Source: an uncultured Eubacteriales bacterium (GTDB lineage: Bacteria > Bacillota > Clostridia > Christensenellales > Aristaeellaceae). Taken from it: DNA of 5,632 bases. The translations under genes were made by a program, and so were the position numbers. Under the pieces are notes generated by a model that ran no database searches, was not told the DNA's origin, and worked only from the letters and a program-made list of their open reading frames with translations. The stretch covers positions 1-5,632 of the forward strand of contig URUF01000088.1 in NCBI GenBank assembly GCA_900550955.1, given 5' to 3'. Positions 1 to 5,588 of this stretch are shown here, in pieces (within the stretch, counting starts at the first letter, position 1; each line of letters opens with the position of its first letter).

Positions 1-17
1 CAGAAAGAGTAGGCGCG

Positions 18-43
18 GGTGTGGGGGCGCGCAGCCCCCACCC
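18..43. other. GC-rich hairpin at left edge
   Basis: Bases 21-28 pair perfectly with 34-41 (gtgggggc / gcccccac) around a 5-base loop. Two further G-C pairs, 18-19 with 42-43, form across a one-base bulge. No T-run follows the stem on either strand, so it is not a clear intrinsic terminator. It lies past the rlmH terminator and may belong to the 3' region of a neighbouring gene outside the window. The rest of 1-60 shows nothing I can name. Confidence 0.4.
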
Positions 44-65
44 AGTTCCGCGGAAAGGCTTCTGC

Positions 66-107
66 AAAAAAGCAAATAAAAAAGCCCCCGCGGGCGGCCC
101 AGCCCGC
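66..107 (-). terminator. Rho-independent terminator of the rlmH operon
   Basis: Read on the minus strand just after the rlmH stop, a 6-bp GC stem (bases 102-107 pairing with 90-95, GCGGGC/GCCCGC, six-base loop) is followed by GGGGGC. A run of six T (83-78) then follows, and a second run of six T lies at 71-66. The first T-run is separated from the simple stem by about six G/C bases, so an alternative pairing that uses GGGGGC may be the active form. Position, GC stem and T-runs together make this the likely end of the leftward operon. Confidence 0.7.
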
Positions 108-110
108 AAA

Positions 111-590
111 CTACTTATGATACCTCTCCCCGGCATTGATCTTAGCCGCGCGAAAAAGCTGCTCCAGCAGCATCACCCGCGCCAGCTGGTGAGGGAAGGT
201 CATGCGGCTCATGCTCATGCGCTCGTCCGCGCGGCACAGCACCGCCTTATCCAGCCCCAGCGAGCCGCCGATCACAAAATCCACGCGGCTTTTGCCCTGG
301 GTGAACAGGCTTTGCAAACGGTCCGCCAATTCGGGGCTGGCGTACTGCCTGCCCTCTATGCACAGGGCGATCACATAATCCTGCGGACCGATGCGCTGCA
401 AAATGCGCTCGCCCTCGCGGCGCATCACGGCCTCGTTGGCCCTGTCGGAGGGCTGGGCGGGTTCGGGCTCGTCGGGCAGCTCGGTTACGGTAACGGGCAT
501 CAGGCGCTTTAAGCGCTTTAGGTATTCCTCCGCCGCGCCGGCATAGAAGCGCTCGCGCAGCTTGCCCACGCAAATCACATTTACGGGCAT
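111..590 (-). CDS. rlmH: RlmH, 23S rRNA (pseudouridine(1915)-N(3))-methyltransferase
   Basis: This cytoplasmic SPOUT-class enzyme uses SAM to N3-methylate pseudouridine 1915 in helix 69 of 23S rRNA in assembled 70S ribosomes. The 159-residue product has the usual family length and typical ends. The N-terminus is MPVNVICVGKLRERF. The centre has ALCIEGRQYASPELADRL (about 75-92). The knot region carries the glycine-rich SAM loop IGGSLG (107-112), followed by MTFPHQLARVMLLEQLFRA (130-148). The C-terminus is the family's RYHK (156-159). All expected motifs are present and no damage is seen. The ATG at 590 is preceded by AGGAGG (603-598) at 7 bases. This start overlaps the end of the upstream small gene by 10 bases, which suggests translational coupling. 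It is the last gene of the operon, with a terminator directly after its TAG stop. Confidence 0.96.
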   Translation of the reverse strand: MPVNVICVGKLRERFYAGAAEEYLKRLKRLMPVTVTELPDEPEPAQPSDRANEAVMRREGERILQRIGPQDYVIALCIEGRQYASPELADRLQSLFTQGKSRVDFVIGGSLGLDKAVLCRADERMSMSRMTFPHQLARVMLLEQLFRAAKINAGERYHK

Positions 591-856
591 TGCGGATCCT
601 CCTCAAGCGTAAAGAGGGTCGCGTCGATGCGCACATCGCGGAACAGGCGGCCAAAGTACGCCGCGTCGCCCGCGGGCAGGTACAGGGTCGCCAGCCCGTC
701 CTGGCGGGTAACGGCTTCTACGGTATGCACGTTGCCGCGCGCGTCGGTAAGGCGCGCGCCCGGCGCAAGGGCCGCCGCGCCCTCCTCCGCCAGGCAAAAC
801 AGCGCCGCCCCGCGCGGGCCCAGATCCATCACCTCGTCCAAAAGCCGAAGCTTCAT
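581..856 (-). CDS. Small protein of unknown function (91 aa), possible EF-Tu-domain-2-like barrel
   Basis: I do not recognise a named family with confidence. The 91-residue product starts MKLRLLDEVMDLGPRGAALF and ends in acidic EEDPQCP. It has no signal peptide or membrane segment, so it should be cytoplasmic. Predicted strands alternate with short turns: LRLLDEVMDLG, RGAALFCLAEEG, a GARLTD turn, NVHTVEAVTRQ, ATLYLPAG, then FGRLFRDVRIDATLFTL. The order (a D-V/G-x-G start, a mid G-x-x-L-x-x-G-x-x-L, and a late hydrophobic strand) resembles domain 2 of translation GTPases of the EF-Tu type, without any GTPase domain. That is pattern recognition only. The ATG at 856 is chosen because GGGAGG (869-864) sits 7 bases upstream. 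An in-frame GTG at 889 would add 11 residues and overlap the preceding gene. It lies 16 bases after the large secreted-protein gene and overlaps rlmH by 10 bases, so it is in the same transcript. Confidence 0.8.
   Translation of the reverse strand: MKLRLLDEVMDLGPRGAALFCLAEEGAAALAPGARLTDARGNVHTVEAVTRQDGLATLYLPAGDAAYFGRLFRDVRIDATLFTLEEDPQCP
591..604 (-). promoter_or_regulatory. Ribosome binding site of rlmH inside the preceding gene
   Basis: GAGGAGGA (604-597, with the AGGAGG core at 603-598) lies 7 bases before the rlmH ATG. It also encodes the Glu-Glu-Asp near the C-terminus of the 91-residue protein. Ribosomes finishing the upstream gene would expose or reuse this site, which supports coupled translation. 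Confidence 0.75.
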
Positions 857-872
857 ATACGCGCCTCCCGCA

Positions 873-1919
873 TTACTGGTTTTGCTCACGCAGGCCGTAC
901 AGCCCGCTCTGGGTAAAGCCCGCCGTTAGATAGGGGCGTGTGCGCATCAGCGCGCGGAAGGCGGCCAGCCCTTCCTCCGACGCGGTGTAGGGCACCACGG
1001 CCCCGGTTTTGAGCGCGTTTTCGCGCGCGTCGTAGCGCATCAGGGTGGTGCCATGGGCGCGCACGTGGCTATCCAACAGCTCCTGCGCCACCTCCAGGAG
1101 CTGCTCGTTGGTTTGGGTTTCGCCGCGCGCGCCCGCGATAGCGGCTTCCTCCTGCGCCTGGCGCACATCCGCCGCAGCGGAAACGGGCTTGCCGTTCACG
1201 GTTTCAGTTATCCCGGCCCCCGGGGCGCTTTCCCCGGCCTCCAGCAGGCCGCTGGCGTCAAACAGCACCTGCGCGCCGGTGAGCGCCGGGGCGATATCCA
1301 CGCTTGTGGAGCCGTAGCTTACGCGGGCGGACACGCGCATCAGCTTTTCGCCAAGCTGCGCCGCCCCGGCGGCGGAAGATTCCTCCCCGGTAAGCGCCGC
1401 GGCCGAGGTGACCGGCTCCAGGTCGATCTGGAAGCGGGTATTGCCGCTTTTGGGCACGTCGTGCTGGTTCATGAGCTTGTCAAGCTTGGGGTTATCGCGC
1501 AGGTCGTCCAGGTCCATCAGCACCATCACGCCGTCCAGGCCAAAGGCGAGGAAATCCACATGCTGCCGCTTAAGTTTTGAAAGCATGGAATAGCTGACGG
1601 TGAGCCTGCGGCCGCGCACGATGCGGTTGCCGTCCAAATCGGTAGCGTAGCCGCCGTCGGCGTTGAGCTCGGCCTCGGCGTTCAAAATCAGCAGGGCGCT
1701 GTCATAGCCGCCGCGCAGGCGCAGGCTGGGCGTGAACGGGCGCTCCCGCTTATCGGCCAAATCGGTCACGGGCGAGCCGTAATAGGTATCGTCCAGGCGC
1801 AAAAGCTCCATGGTGCGCAGCTGGGCGCGCAGCGTTTGCCCGTTGGCAAGCGCTACCTCGTCATACACGGGATCGATGCGCGCAAGCGGGTCGTAGGGCA
1901 GGTAGTGGTGGATGTTCCA
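873..1919 (-). other. Unclassified C-terminal region of the large protein
   Basis: Residues 1047-1394 match no family I recognise. They include a Tyr/Asp-rich stretch (1053-1100), a possible compact alpha/beta unit around LTVSYSMLSKLKRQHVDFLAFGLDGVMVLMDLDDL (1152-1186), an Ala/Gly/Glu-rich section (1217-1310) that may be partly helical, and a final stretch ending in GLYGLREQNQ. There is no wall-sorting signal, hydrophobic tail or repeat that would anchor the protein. Confidence 0.55.
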
Positions 1920-4900
1920 GTCGATGAAGAAGGCGGGGCTTTCCGGGTCGATCACCAGCTCGTAATACTCAGGCGCGGAAAGGCCATAGGTATAATAGGG
2001 GTAGTTGCCGTAGGTTTCGCCCTTTTTGCGCACCAGCTCGCCGGTAACCTGGTCGTCGCCCAGCATGGCGCTTTCGTCGTAGGTGTAGAAGTAAAAGTCC
2101 GGGTCGGGCTGGCCCTTTTGCTTCATGTTCAGCTCCGGGAATATCATAACCTTGATGCGATCGATGGTCATGCGCACATCGTAATTGCCGGGCAGATAGG
2201 CGGGGTTCCCGGCGGGCACCGTAACGCGGGCAATATAGTCGCCCACATTCACGGGCGCGCCCTCCAGCAGGCTGCCGTTGCGGAAATAGCTTACGTCCGC
2301 GTCCTTGGGGTAGAGCTTGGCGCTTAGCTTGAACGCCTTTTGGTTATACGTGCGCCGCTGCGGGGGAATGTCCAGGGGCACGCGCTCGTCCTTTACGGTA
2401 AAGCACAGCTTGTCGCCGAAGGCGAAGGCGTCGGCGGTATCGCCGGTGAGCTGCGCGCCCGCCTGCGCGCAGGCAAACGCGCGGAAGGTGACGACGTCGC
2501 CGGGCTTTACGCCGGGGATGAGGCACTCGCCGCCCTGCATGTAGGCCATGCCCGCCGTGGGGGCCCAGGTATCCGGCAGCTCCTCCTCCTGATTGGATAC
2601 GATGTACATAACGCCCAGGGAGTTGCCCGTATCGGTATCAAAGGTGACGGCCCCGTAGGCGCGCGCCTTTACATTGGTAATTTTGGGCAGAGCGTCCGGC
2701 GCGGCGCTGCCGCCGTTGAGCACGGCGGCGTAGGTGTTCGCGTCCGAAAGCACCACTACGTCCACGCCGCTTAGCGCCTGCTTGCGCCACAGCGTTACCC
2801 TGCCGCCGCGCCCCGTAAAGGTGGTAAAGGGGCTCTCCTGCCCAAGCTTTAAAACGACCTGGCGGGAGGCCATGGGCGCGTTGTTTTCATCCGTGACGGC
2901 AATCACGGTGGGGCGCAGCTTGCTGCCGGGCAGCGCGCCGCCGCTTGCCAGGTTCAGGCAGGTTTTGTCCTCCACGGTTACGGACGCGCCGTCCGAACCG
3001 GCTATGGCGGATGCGTCCACCGCGCCCGAGCCGCCGATGGATAGCGCCGCGCCCTTGCCCAAACGCACCGTGCCAAGGGCGTTTGAGCCCGCAACCGCAA
3101 TGCGCACCGTGGCGTTTGCGCCAATTTCCAGCGGGCCAAGGGCCGTTGCGCCGTCCAAAAGCAGCGTTACGCTTGCGCCATCGGCAATGGCGATACCCTT
3201 TTCGCCGCCGCCCACGCTGGTGAGGCGGTAATTGCCGCTGCCAAGGGCCACGTCGTCCATGCCGACGACCACGGTTTCGCCCACGGTATCGGCCACGGCG
3301 GCGATGGCGAGCACGCCGTTTTGCGCCGCGCCCTGGTAGCTGTAGCCGGGCTGGGGCGCGGGCAGGGGCACATAGGCAATTCCGGGCGCAGAGGTTTCAT
3401 AGGCAGCGGGCAGGCTGCTTTCGCCGTAGGCGGCCGTTGTGCCGGCGGTCATGCTTCCGGCGGAAAGGGTTACCTTTTGCCAGCCGTCAAGCGCGCCCTG
3501 GGCAATGCTGCCCGCGCAAACGGTGAGCGCGCCCTGGGCCGAAAGCTTTGCGGAAAGGGCGTTTACATATACCGTGCCCGTACCCGAAAGGGCGAACGGG
3601 CCCTGGCCGCCCATGGCGGCGATATGGTTTTCACCCGACAGATGCATGTCCACCGGGCAGCCGGCGGCGATTGTGGGCGCGGAGGAGGCCGTGCCCGCCC
3701 CGCGAAGCGTGAGCGTTACGCCCGCCGCGTCCACGGTGATGGCGCGGCCCTGCCTGGAAGCGTCCGAATGCGTAAGGCGGTAGCTTTTGCCCGGCGCGGC
3801 GGCGAAGGGTTCGTCCAGGCTCAGGTCGATCTCTCCATCGGTTTCGGGCTCCTCCTTGATGGAAAAAACTTGTAGCGTATCGCCCTCCATGCGGCCCCAA
3901 TAGCCGCCTTTGCCCGTATAGGGCGGCAGCCACAGGGTTACGCCGCCGCTTGCGTCGGGAGCGATATCGCAGTAATATTTGCCGTCCAGGCAGGCCTTTT
4001 GCGCGCCCGGCGCGGAAAAAGCCACCGGCATGCGCCCGTTGCCGCTTTTAACGCCTGTGGGCAGCGTTACGCTGCCGCCCAGCACCAGCACATCGTCGCA
4101 GTTAAAGTTGCCGGTTACCTTCAGGTTGCCCGCGCCGTCAATCATAAGGGACGCGCCCGAAGCCGCCACCGTGTGGATGCTGCTTTGCCCGCTGAAGCCA
4201 AGCGAGGCGGCCGTGCCGCCTGGCAGCCTGAGCGTGAGCAGCTGCGCGCCGTTAAACCACAGCGATACCGCAAGGCCCGCGCGCACATACAGCTGCGCGT
4301 TCTCCCCGCCGCCGGTGAGCACATAGCTGCCGCTGCGGTACAGGAGGTTTGTGCCGTTTACCAGCGAAATGGCCGTGGGCTCGCTGGCGGCGTAGGCCAT
4401 GATACCGCCCTGCGCGTCCGCCTCCTGAAGCATCCATTGGCCCAGCGGGCACAGGGCCACCACGTCCCCCGCGTCGTTGACGCCGATATGGGCGCAATCC
4501 GGCGTGGGGCATTGGGAGGGCAGGGTGCAGTTTTCGTTCCTGTGGTCGCACAGGCTTTCATCCCAAGCCGGCTCTACGCTGGGCTGGGGCGTTTGCGTTT
4601 CCTGCGCGGGCTCCGTAGCCGCCGGGGGTTCGCTGCCCTGCGGCGTTACGCTGGGGGAGGCGCTTGCTTCCGGGGAAGCGCTTGCCGTTGGCGAGGCGCT
4701 TACAGCCGGGCTTTCGCTTGCTTCCGGGGAAGCGCTTGCCGTTGGCGAGGCGCTTACAGCTGGGCTTTCGCTTGCTTCCGGGGAATTGCTTGCCGTTGGC
4801 AAGGCGCTTGCAGCCGGGCTTTCGGTTGCGGCCGGGGAGGCGCTTACCGCTGGCGGGGCGCTTTCTTCCGGCGCCTGGGTGGAATCCGGCGCGGGCGTTG

Positions 4901-5057
4901 GCGTTTCCTCATTCTCCACAATCCCCTCCGGGGGAAGGGGCGTTGGGGTAGGCAGCGCGGAAACCATTTCCTCCTGGGCCAGGCCGGGGCCGGCGCACAG
5001 GCATAGGCACAAGCAAATACAAAGGCTGCGCATAAGCGGCTTTTTCCAAAAACGCAT
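873..5057 (-). CDS. Giant secreted multidomain protein with Pro-rich repeats, triplicated solenoid modules and MBG-like domains (1394 aa)
   Basis: This is an exported protein of unknown function. Residues 1-27 are a signal peptide: basic RFWKKPLMR, a hydrophobic core of alternating Leu/Cys, and cleavage probably after GLA-27. Residues 28-165 are a Pro/Thr/Ser/Glu-rich linker that includes eleven SPxxSx-type hexads (74-139). A Cys/His cluster follows (C170, H172, C177, C183, C188, H190, C203). Three diverged repeats each open with a Y-x-L-T motif (Y245, Y426, Y610) and continue into short Gly/Ala-punctuated beta strands, as in solenoid-type carbohydrate-binding proteins. Residues 717-782 look Ig-like and 791-892 FN3-like. 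Residues 893-970 and 971-1046 look like MBG domains; the second has KQKGQPDPDF, TGELVRKKGETYGNYPYYTYG and YYELVI. Residues 1047-1394 are unclassified. No LPxTG, SLH, transmembrane or catalytic motif was seen, so it is probably released or held non-covalently. The ATG at 5057 follows AAGGAGG (5070-5064) by 6 bases and begins a proper signal peptide. Upstream in-frame starts would run antisense through the DUF1540 gene. It is the first gene of the operon. Confidence 0.9.
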   Translation of the reverse strand: MRFWKKPLMRSLCICLCLCLCAGPGLAQEEMVSALPTPTPLPPEGIVENEETPTPAPDSTQAPEESAPPAVSASPAATESPAASALPTASNSPEASESPAVSASPTASASPEASESPAVSASPTASASPEASASPSVTPQGSEPPAATEPAQETQTPQPSVEPAWDESLCDHRNENCTLPSQCPTPDCAHIGVNDAGDVVALCPLGQWMLQEADAQGGIMAYAASEPTAISLVNGTNLLYRSGSYVLTGGGENAQLYVRAGLAVSLWFNGAQLLTLRLPGGTAASLGFSGQSSIHTVAASGASLMIDGAGNLKVTGNFNCDDVLVLGGSVTLPTGVKSGNGRMPVAFSAPGAQKACLDGKYYCDIAPDASGGVTLWLPPYTGKGGYWGRMEGDTLQVFSIKEEPETDGEIDLSLDEPFAAAPGKSYRLTHSDASRQGRAITVDAAGVTLTLRGAGTASSAPTIAAGCPVDMHLSGENHIAAMGGQGPFALSGTGTVYVNALSAKLSAQGALTVCAGSIAQGALDGWQKVTLSAGSMTAGTTAAYGESSLPAAYETSAPGIAYVPLPAPQPGYSYQGAAQNGVLAIAAVADTVGETVVVGMDDVALGSGNYRLTSVGGGEKGIAIADGASVTLLLDGATALGPLEIGANATVRIAVAGSNALGTVRLGKGAALSIGGSGAVDASAIAGSDGASVTVEDKTCLNLASGGALPGSKLRPTVIAVTDENNAPMASRQVVLKLGQESPFTTFTGRGGRVTLWRKQALSGVDVVVLSDANTYAAVLNGGSAAPDALPKITNVKARAYGAVTFDTDTGNSLGVMYIVSNQEEELPDTWAPTAGMAYMQGGECLIPGVKPGDVVTFRAFACAQAGAQLTGDTADAFAFGDKLCFTVKDERVPLDIPPQRRTYNQKAFKLSAKLYPKDADVSYFRNGSLLEGAPVNVGDYIARVTVPAGNPAYLPGNYDVRMTIDRIKVMIFPELNMKQKGQPDPDFYFYTYDESAMLGDDQVTGELVRKKGETYGNYPYYTYGLSAPEYYELVIDPESPAFFIDWNIHHYLPYDPLARIDPVYDEVALANGQTLRAQLRTMELLRLDDTYYGSPVTDLADKRERPFTPSLRLRGGYDSALLILNAEAELNADGGYATDLDGNRIVRGRRLTVSYSMLSKLKRQHVDFLAFGLDGVMVLMDLDDLRDNPKLDKLMNQHDVPKSGNTRFQIDLEPVTSAAALTGEESSAAGAAQLGEKLMRVSARVSYGSTSVDIAPALTGAQVLFDASGLLEAGESAPGAGITETVNGKPVSAAADVRQAQEEAAIAGARGETQTNEQLLEVAQELLDSHVRAHGTTLMRYDARENALKTGAVVPYTASEEGLAAFRALMRTRPYLTAGFTQSGLYGLREQNQ
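1920..2381 (-). other. Tandem MBG-like domains of the large protein
   Basis: Residues 893-970 contain RRTYNQKAF, KDADVSYF, GAPVNVGDYIARVTV and NYDVRMTIDRIKV. Residues 971-1046 contain KQKGQPDPDFYFY, VTGELVRKKGETYGNYPY, APEYYELVI and FFIDW. This order (a Y-x-x-x/G-x-x-D-P opening, G-E-x-x-G-x-Y centre and N-Y-x-x-x closing) is that of MBG domains, immunoglobulin-like repeats common in tandem in bacterial surface proteins. The second domain is the clearer match. Confidence 0.7.
2688..4334 (-). repeat. Three diverged ~182-residue repeats, likely beta-solenoid modules
   Basis: In the large protein, three units align by their openings: SGSYVLTGG (242), GKSYRLTHS (423) and SGNYRLTSV (607). The Tyr residues are spaced 181 and 184 apart. 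Each opening is followed by strands of matching order: GLAVSLWFNGAQ, AAGVTLTLRGAG and GASVTLLLDGAT. Each unit then has an S/A-G-x-(S/N)-x-I/A segment and a G-(A/T)-G-x-(L/V) segment. Units 1 and 2 also share a tail of the type GYWGRMEGDTLQV / GYSYQGAAQNGVLAI; the unit 3 tail diverges into an Ig-like segment. The fold resembles Cthe_2159-like (DUF4353) carbohydrate-binding solenoids, but that family assignment is an inference. Confidence 0.65.
4449..4550 (-). other. Cys/His cluster between linker and solenoid region
   Basis: Within the large protein, residues 170-203 place cysteines at 170, 177, 183, 188 and 203 with histidines at 172 and 190 (C-x-H-x4-C-x5-C-x4-C-x-H-x12-C). The segment ends in CPLGQWML just before the first solenoid strand. 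In an exported protein this could be a small disulfide-bonded knot or a metal site; the sequence does not say which. Confidence 0.6.
4641..4838 (-). repeat. 54-bp tandem repeats encoding Pro-hexad linker
   Basis: Copies begin at 4661, 4715 and 4769 with an exact 54-bp period. The first two differ at one base of 54, and the third differs from the first at four. A degenerate fourth copy begins at 4823, and the bases before 4661 are a decayed continuation. Each 54-bp unit encodes 18 residues made of three hexads of the form SPEASE, SPAVSA, SPTASA. In all, eleven hexads (residues 74-139) keep Pro at position 2. This is an extended, probably disordered linker that holds the folded part away from the N-terminus, and it could be O-glycosylated. 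The nesting of 18-bp units within 54-bp units points to growth by slippage or recombination. Confidence 0.93.
4977..5057 (-). other. Signal peptide coding segment with Leu-Cys alternation
   Basis: Residues 1-27 have a basic start (R2, K5, K6, R10), a hydrophobic core with cysteines at 13, 15, 17, 19 and 21 separated by Ile/Leu, and a c-region PGLA-QEE. The pattern fits Sec export with signal peptidase I cleavage after A27. The residues before each cysteine (for example L-C-L before C21) do not match a canonical lipobox, so I do not call it a lipoprotein. Confidence 0.8.
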
Positions 5058-5063
5058 GCTGAA

Positions 5064-5070
5064 CCTCCTT
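5064..5070 (-). promoter_or_regulatory. Ribosome binding site fixing the start of the large secreted protein
   Basis: AAGGAGG on the minus strand is a full-length match to the anti-Shine-Dalgarno sequence and lies 6 bases before the ATG at 5057. It settles the start at the signal peptide rather than at any upstream in-frame codon. Confidence 0.9.
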
Positions 5071-5165
5071 GAGTCCCTTACAGGCAAAAACAATCCGATT
5101 CCAAGACAATGATAGAACGTTTGAAAGGCCCCGAATCTTGCGTAAAACTTGGAAAAAGACGCGGC

Positions 5166-5193
5166 GGGACAAATCAAGCGGCAACAGTATAGC
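5166..5193 (+). promoter_or_regulatory. Candidate promoter of the DUF1540 gene, overlapping the divergent one
   Basis: On the plus strand, GGGACA (5166-5171, 4 of 6 to TTGACA) is followed after 16 bases by TATAGC (5188-5193, 4 of 6 to TATAAT). The TATA core (5188-5191) is shared with the -10 of the leftward promoter. A second possible -10, CATACT at 5242-5247, lies closer to the gene but lacks a convincing -35. Confidence is therefore low. Confidence 0.35.
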
Positions 5194-5214
5194 ACATTTT
5201 GCGGGCTGCGTCGA
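5186..5214 (-). promoter_or_regulatory. Candidate sigma-A promoter of the leftward operon
   Basis: On the minus strand, TATACT (5191-5186) matches the -10 consensus at 5 of 6 and carries an extended TGC directly before it. TCGACG (5214-5209), 4 of 6 to TTGACA, lies 17 bases upstream. Transcription would begin near 5179 and leave a leader of about 120 bases before the ATG at 5057. The leader has only a weak 7-bp inverted repeat (5099-5105 with 5148-5154), so no riboswitch is called. Confidence 0.6.
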
Positions 5215-5277
5215 ATATGCATGCCAAAAGCCCCGCCTGCGCATACTGAAAGCATCAAAACAAGGGAGGTGAACGGA

Positions 5278-5448
5278 ATGTCCTTTCCTAACAGAAACCA
5301 GGCCATCCACTGCGATGTGGTGAGCTGCCAGCACCATGCCAAGGACGGCATGTGCGAGCTGGACAGCATCAAGGTGGCGCCCCGCTGCGATTGCCACACC
5401 GGCACTTGCGACGAAAGCGAATGCGCCAGCTATCACGCCAAGGGCTAA
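5278..5448 (+). CDS. DUF1540 domain-containing cysteine-rich small protein (56 aa)
   Basis: This is a 56-residue protein with seven cysteines: C12, C17, C26, C37, C39, C44 and C49. The order I-x-C-D-V-x-x-C-x8-C-x-L-D-x-I-x-V, then a C-x-C pair and the final T-C-x4-C-A-x-Y, is the DUF1540 pattern. That domain is common in Clostridia and Bacilli, often as a tiny single-domain protein. Its function is unknown, and cysteine spacing suggests zinc binding. There is no signal peptide or membrane segment. The start at 5278 is set by GGGAGGTGA (5264-5272), 5 bases upstream; upstream in-frame codons would add residues unlike the family. It is transcribed divergently from the large secreted-protein operon and appears monocistronic, with a hairpin 50 bases after its TAA. 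Confidence 0.9.
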   Translation: MSFPNRNQAIHCDVVSCQHHAKDGMCELDSIKVAPRCDCHTGTCDESECASYHAKG

Positions 5449-5497
5449 CAAGGGCTTTCCTTAGGGACCGCGGCACGCGCTGCGGCAAAGCGGATAT

Positions 5498-5526
5498 GCC
5501 CGGCGGCAAAGGGGCCGCCGGGCTTT
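5498..5526 (+). terminator. Probable terminator of the DUF1540 gene
   Basis: A perfect 10-bp GC stem (5498-5507 pairing with 5514-5523, gcccggcggc / gccgccgggc, six-base loop) is followed by only three T. The stem is very strong but the T-run is short, so termination may be partial or may need a factor. An outer 7-bp pairing (gcaaagc 5485-5491 with gctttgc 5522-5528) competes for two of the same bases. Confidence 0.55.
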
Positions 5527-5536
5527 GCGATCTCCC

Positions 5537-5578
5537 AAAGAAAAACGAAACGCCAGACGACACTTTGCCGCCTGGCGT
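5537..5578 (-). terminator. Minus-strand terminator for a gene right of the window
   Basis: Read leftward, ACGCCAG (5578-5572) pairs with CTGGCGT (5556-5550) across an internal loop, and a T-rich tract (TTTCGTTTTTCTTT, 5550-5537) follows. The plus strand has no T-run after this stem, so the direction is leftward. It implies a convergent gene ending just beyond position 5632. Confidence 0.55.
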
Positions 5579-5588
5579 CAGGCCGTCG

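Noticed and set aside
21..512. Open frame on the plus strand across the rlmH locus.
   Set aside because: It covers the antisense of a well-conserved RlmH frame and its product has no recognisable features.
4641..4838. CRISPR-like array.
   Set aside because: The repeats are contiguous with no unique spacers, and they are in frame inside a coding region.
3999..5006. Long open frame on the plus strand with a repeated Arg/Trp/Ala/Cys-rich product.
   Set aside because: It is antisense to the large gene and owes its length to GC-rich codon bias and the 54-bp repeats. Its product shows no recognisable domain, and I see no ribosome binding site to favour it.
4977..5057. Lipoprotein signal with lipidation at C21.
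   Set aside because: The residues before C21 (L-C-L) lack the small residue at -1 expected in a lipobox, and a good signal peptidase I site follows.
5058..5178. Riboswitch or attenuator in the ~120-base leader of the large gene.
   Set aside because: Only a weak 7-bp inverted repeat with a 42-base loop is visible (5099-5105 / 5148-5154). There is no terminator-like stem with a T-run and no recognisable aptamer.
5058..5405. A 116-residue N-terminal extension of the large protein up to 5405.
   Set aside because: It would run antisense through the DUF1540 gene and put the signal peptide in the interior. A perfect AAGGAGG directly precedes the ATG at 5057.
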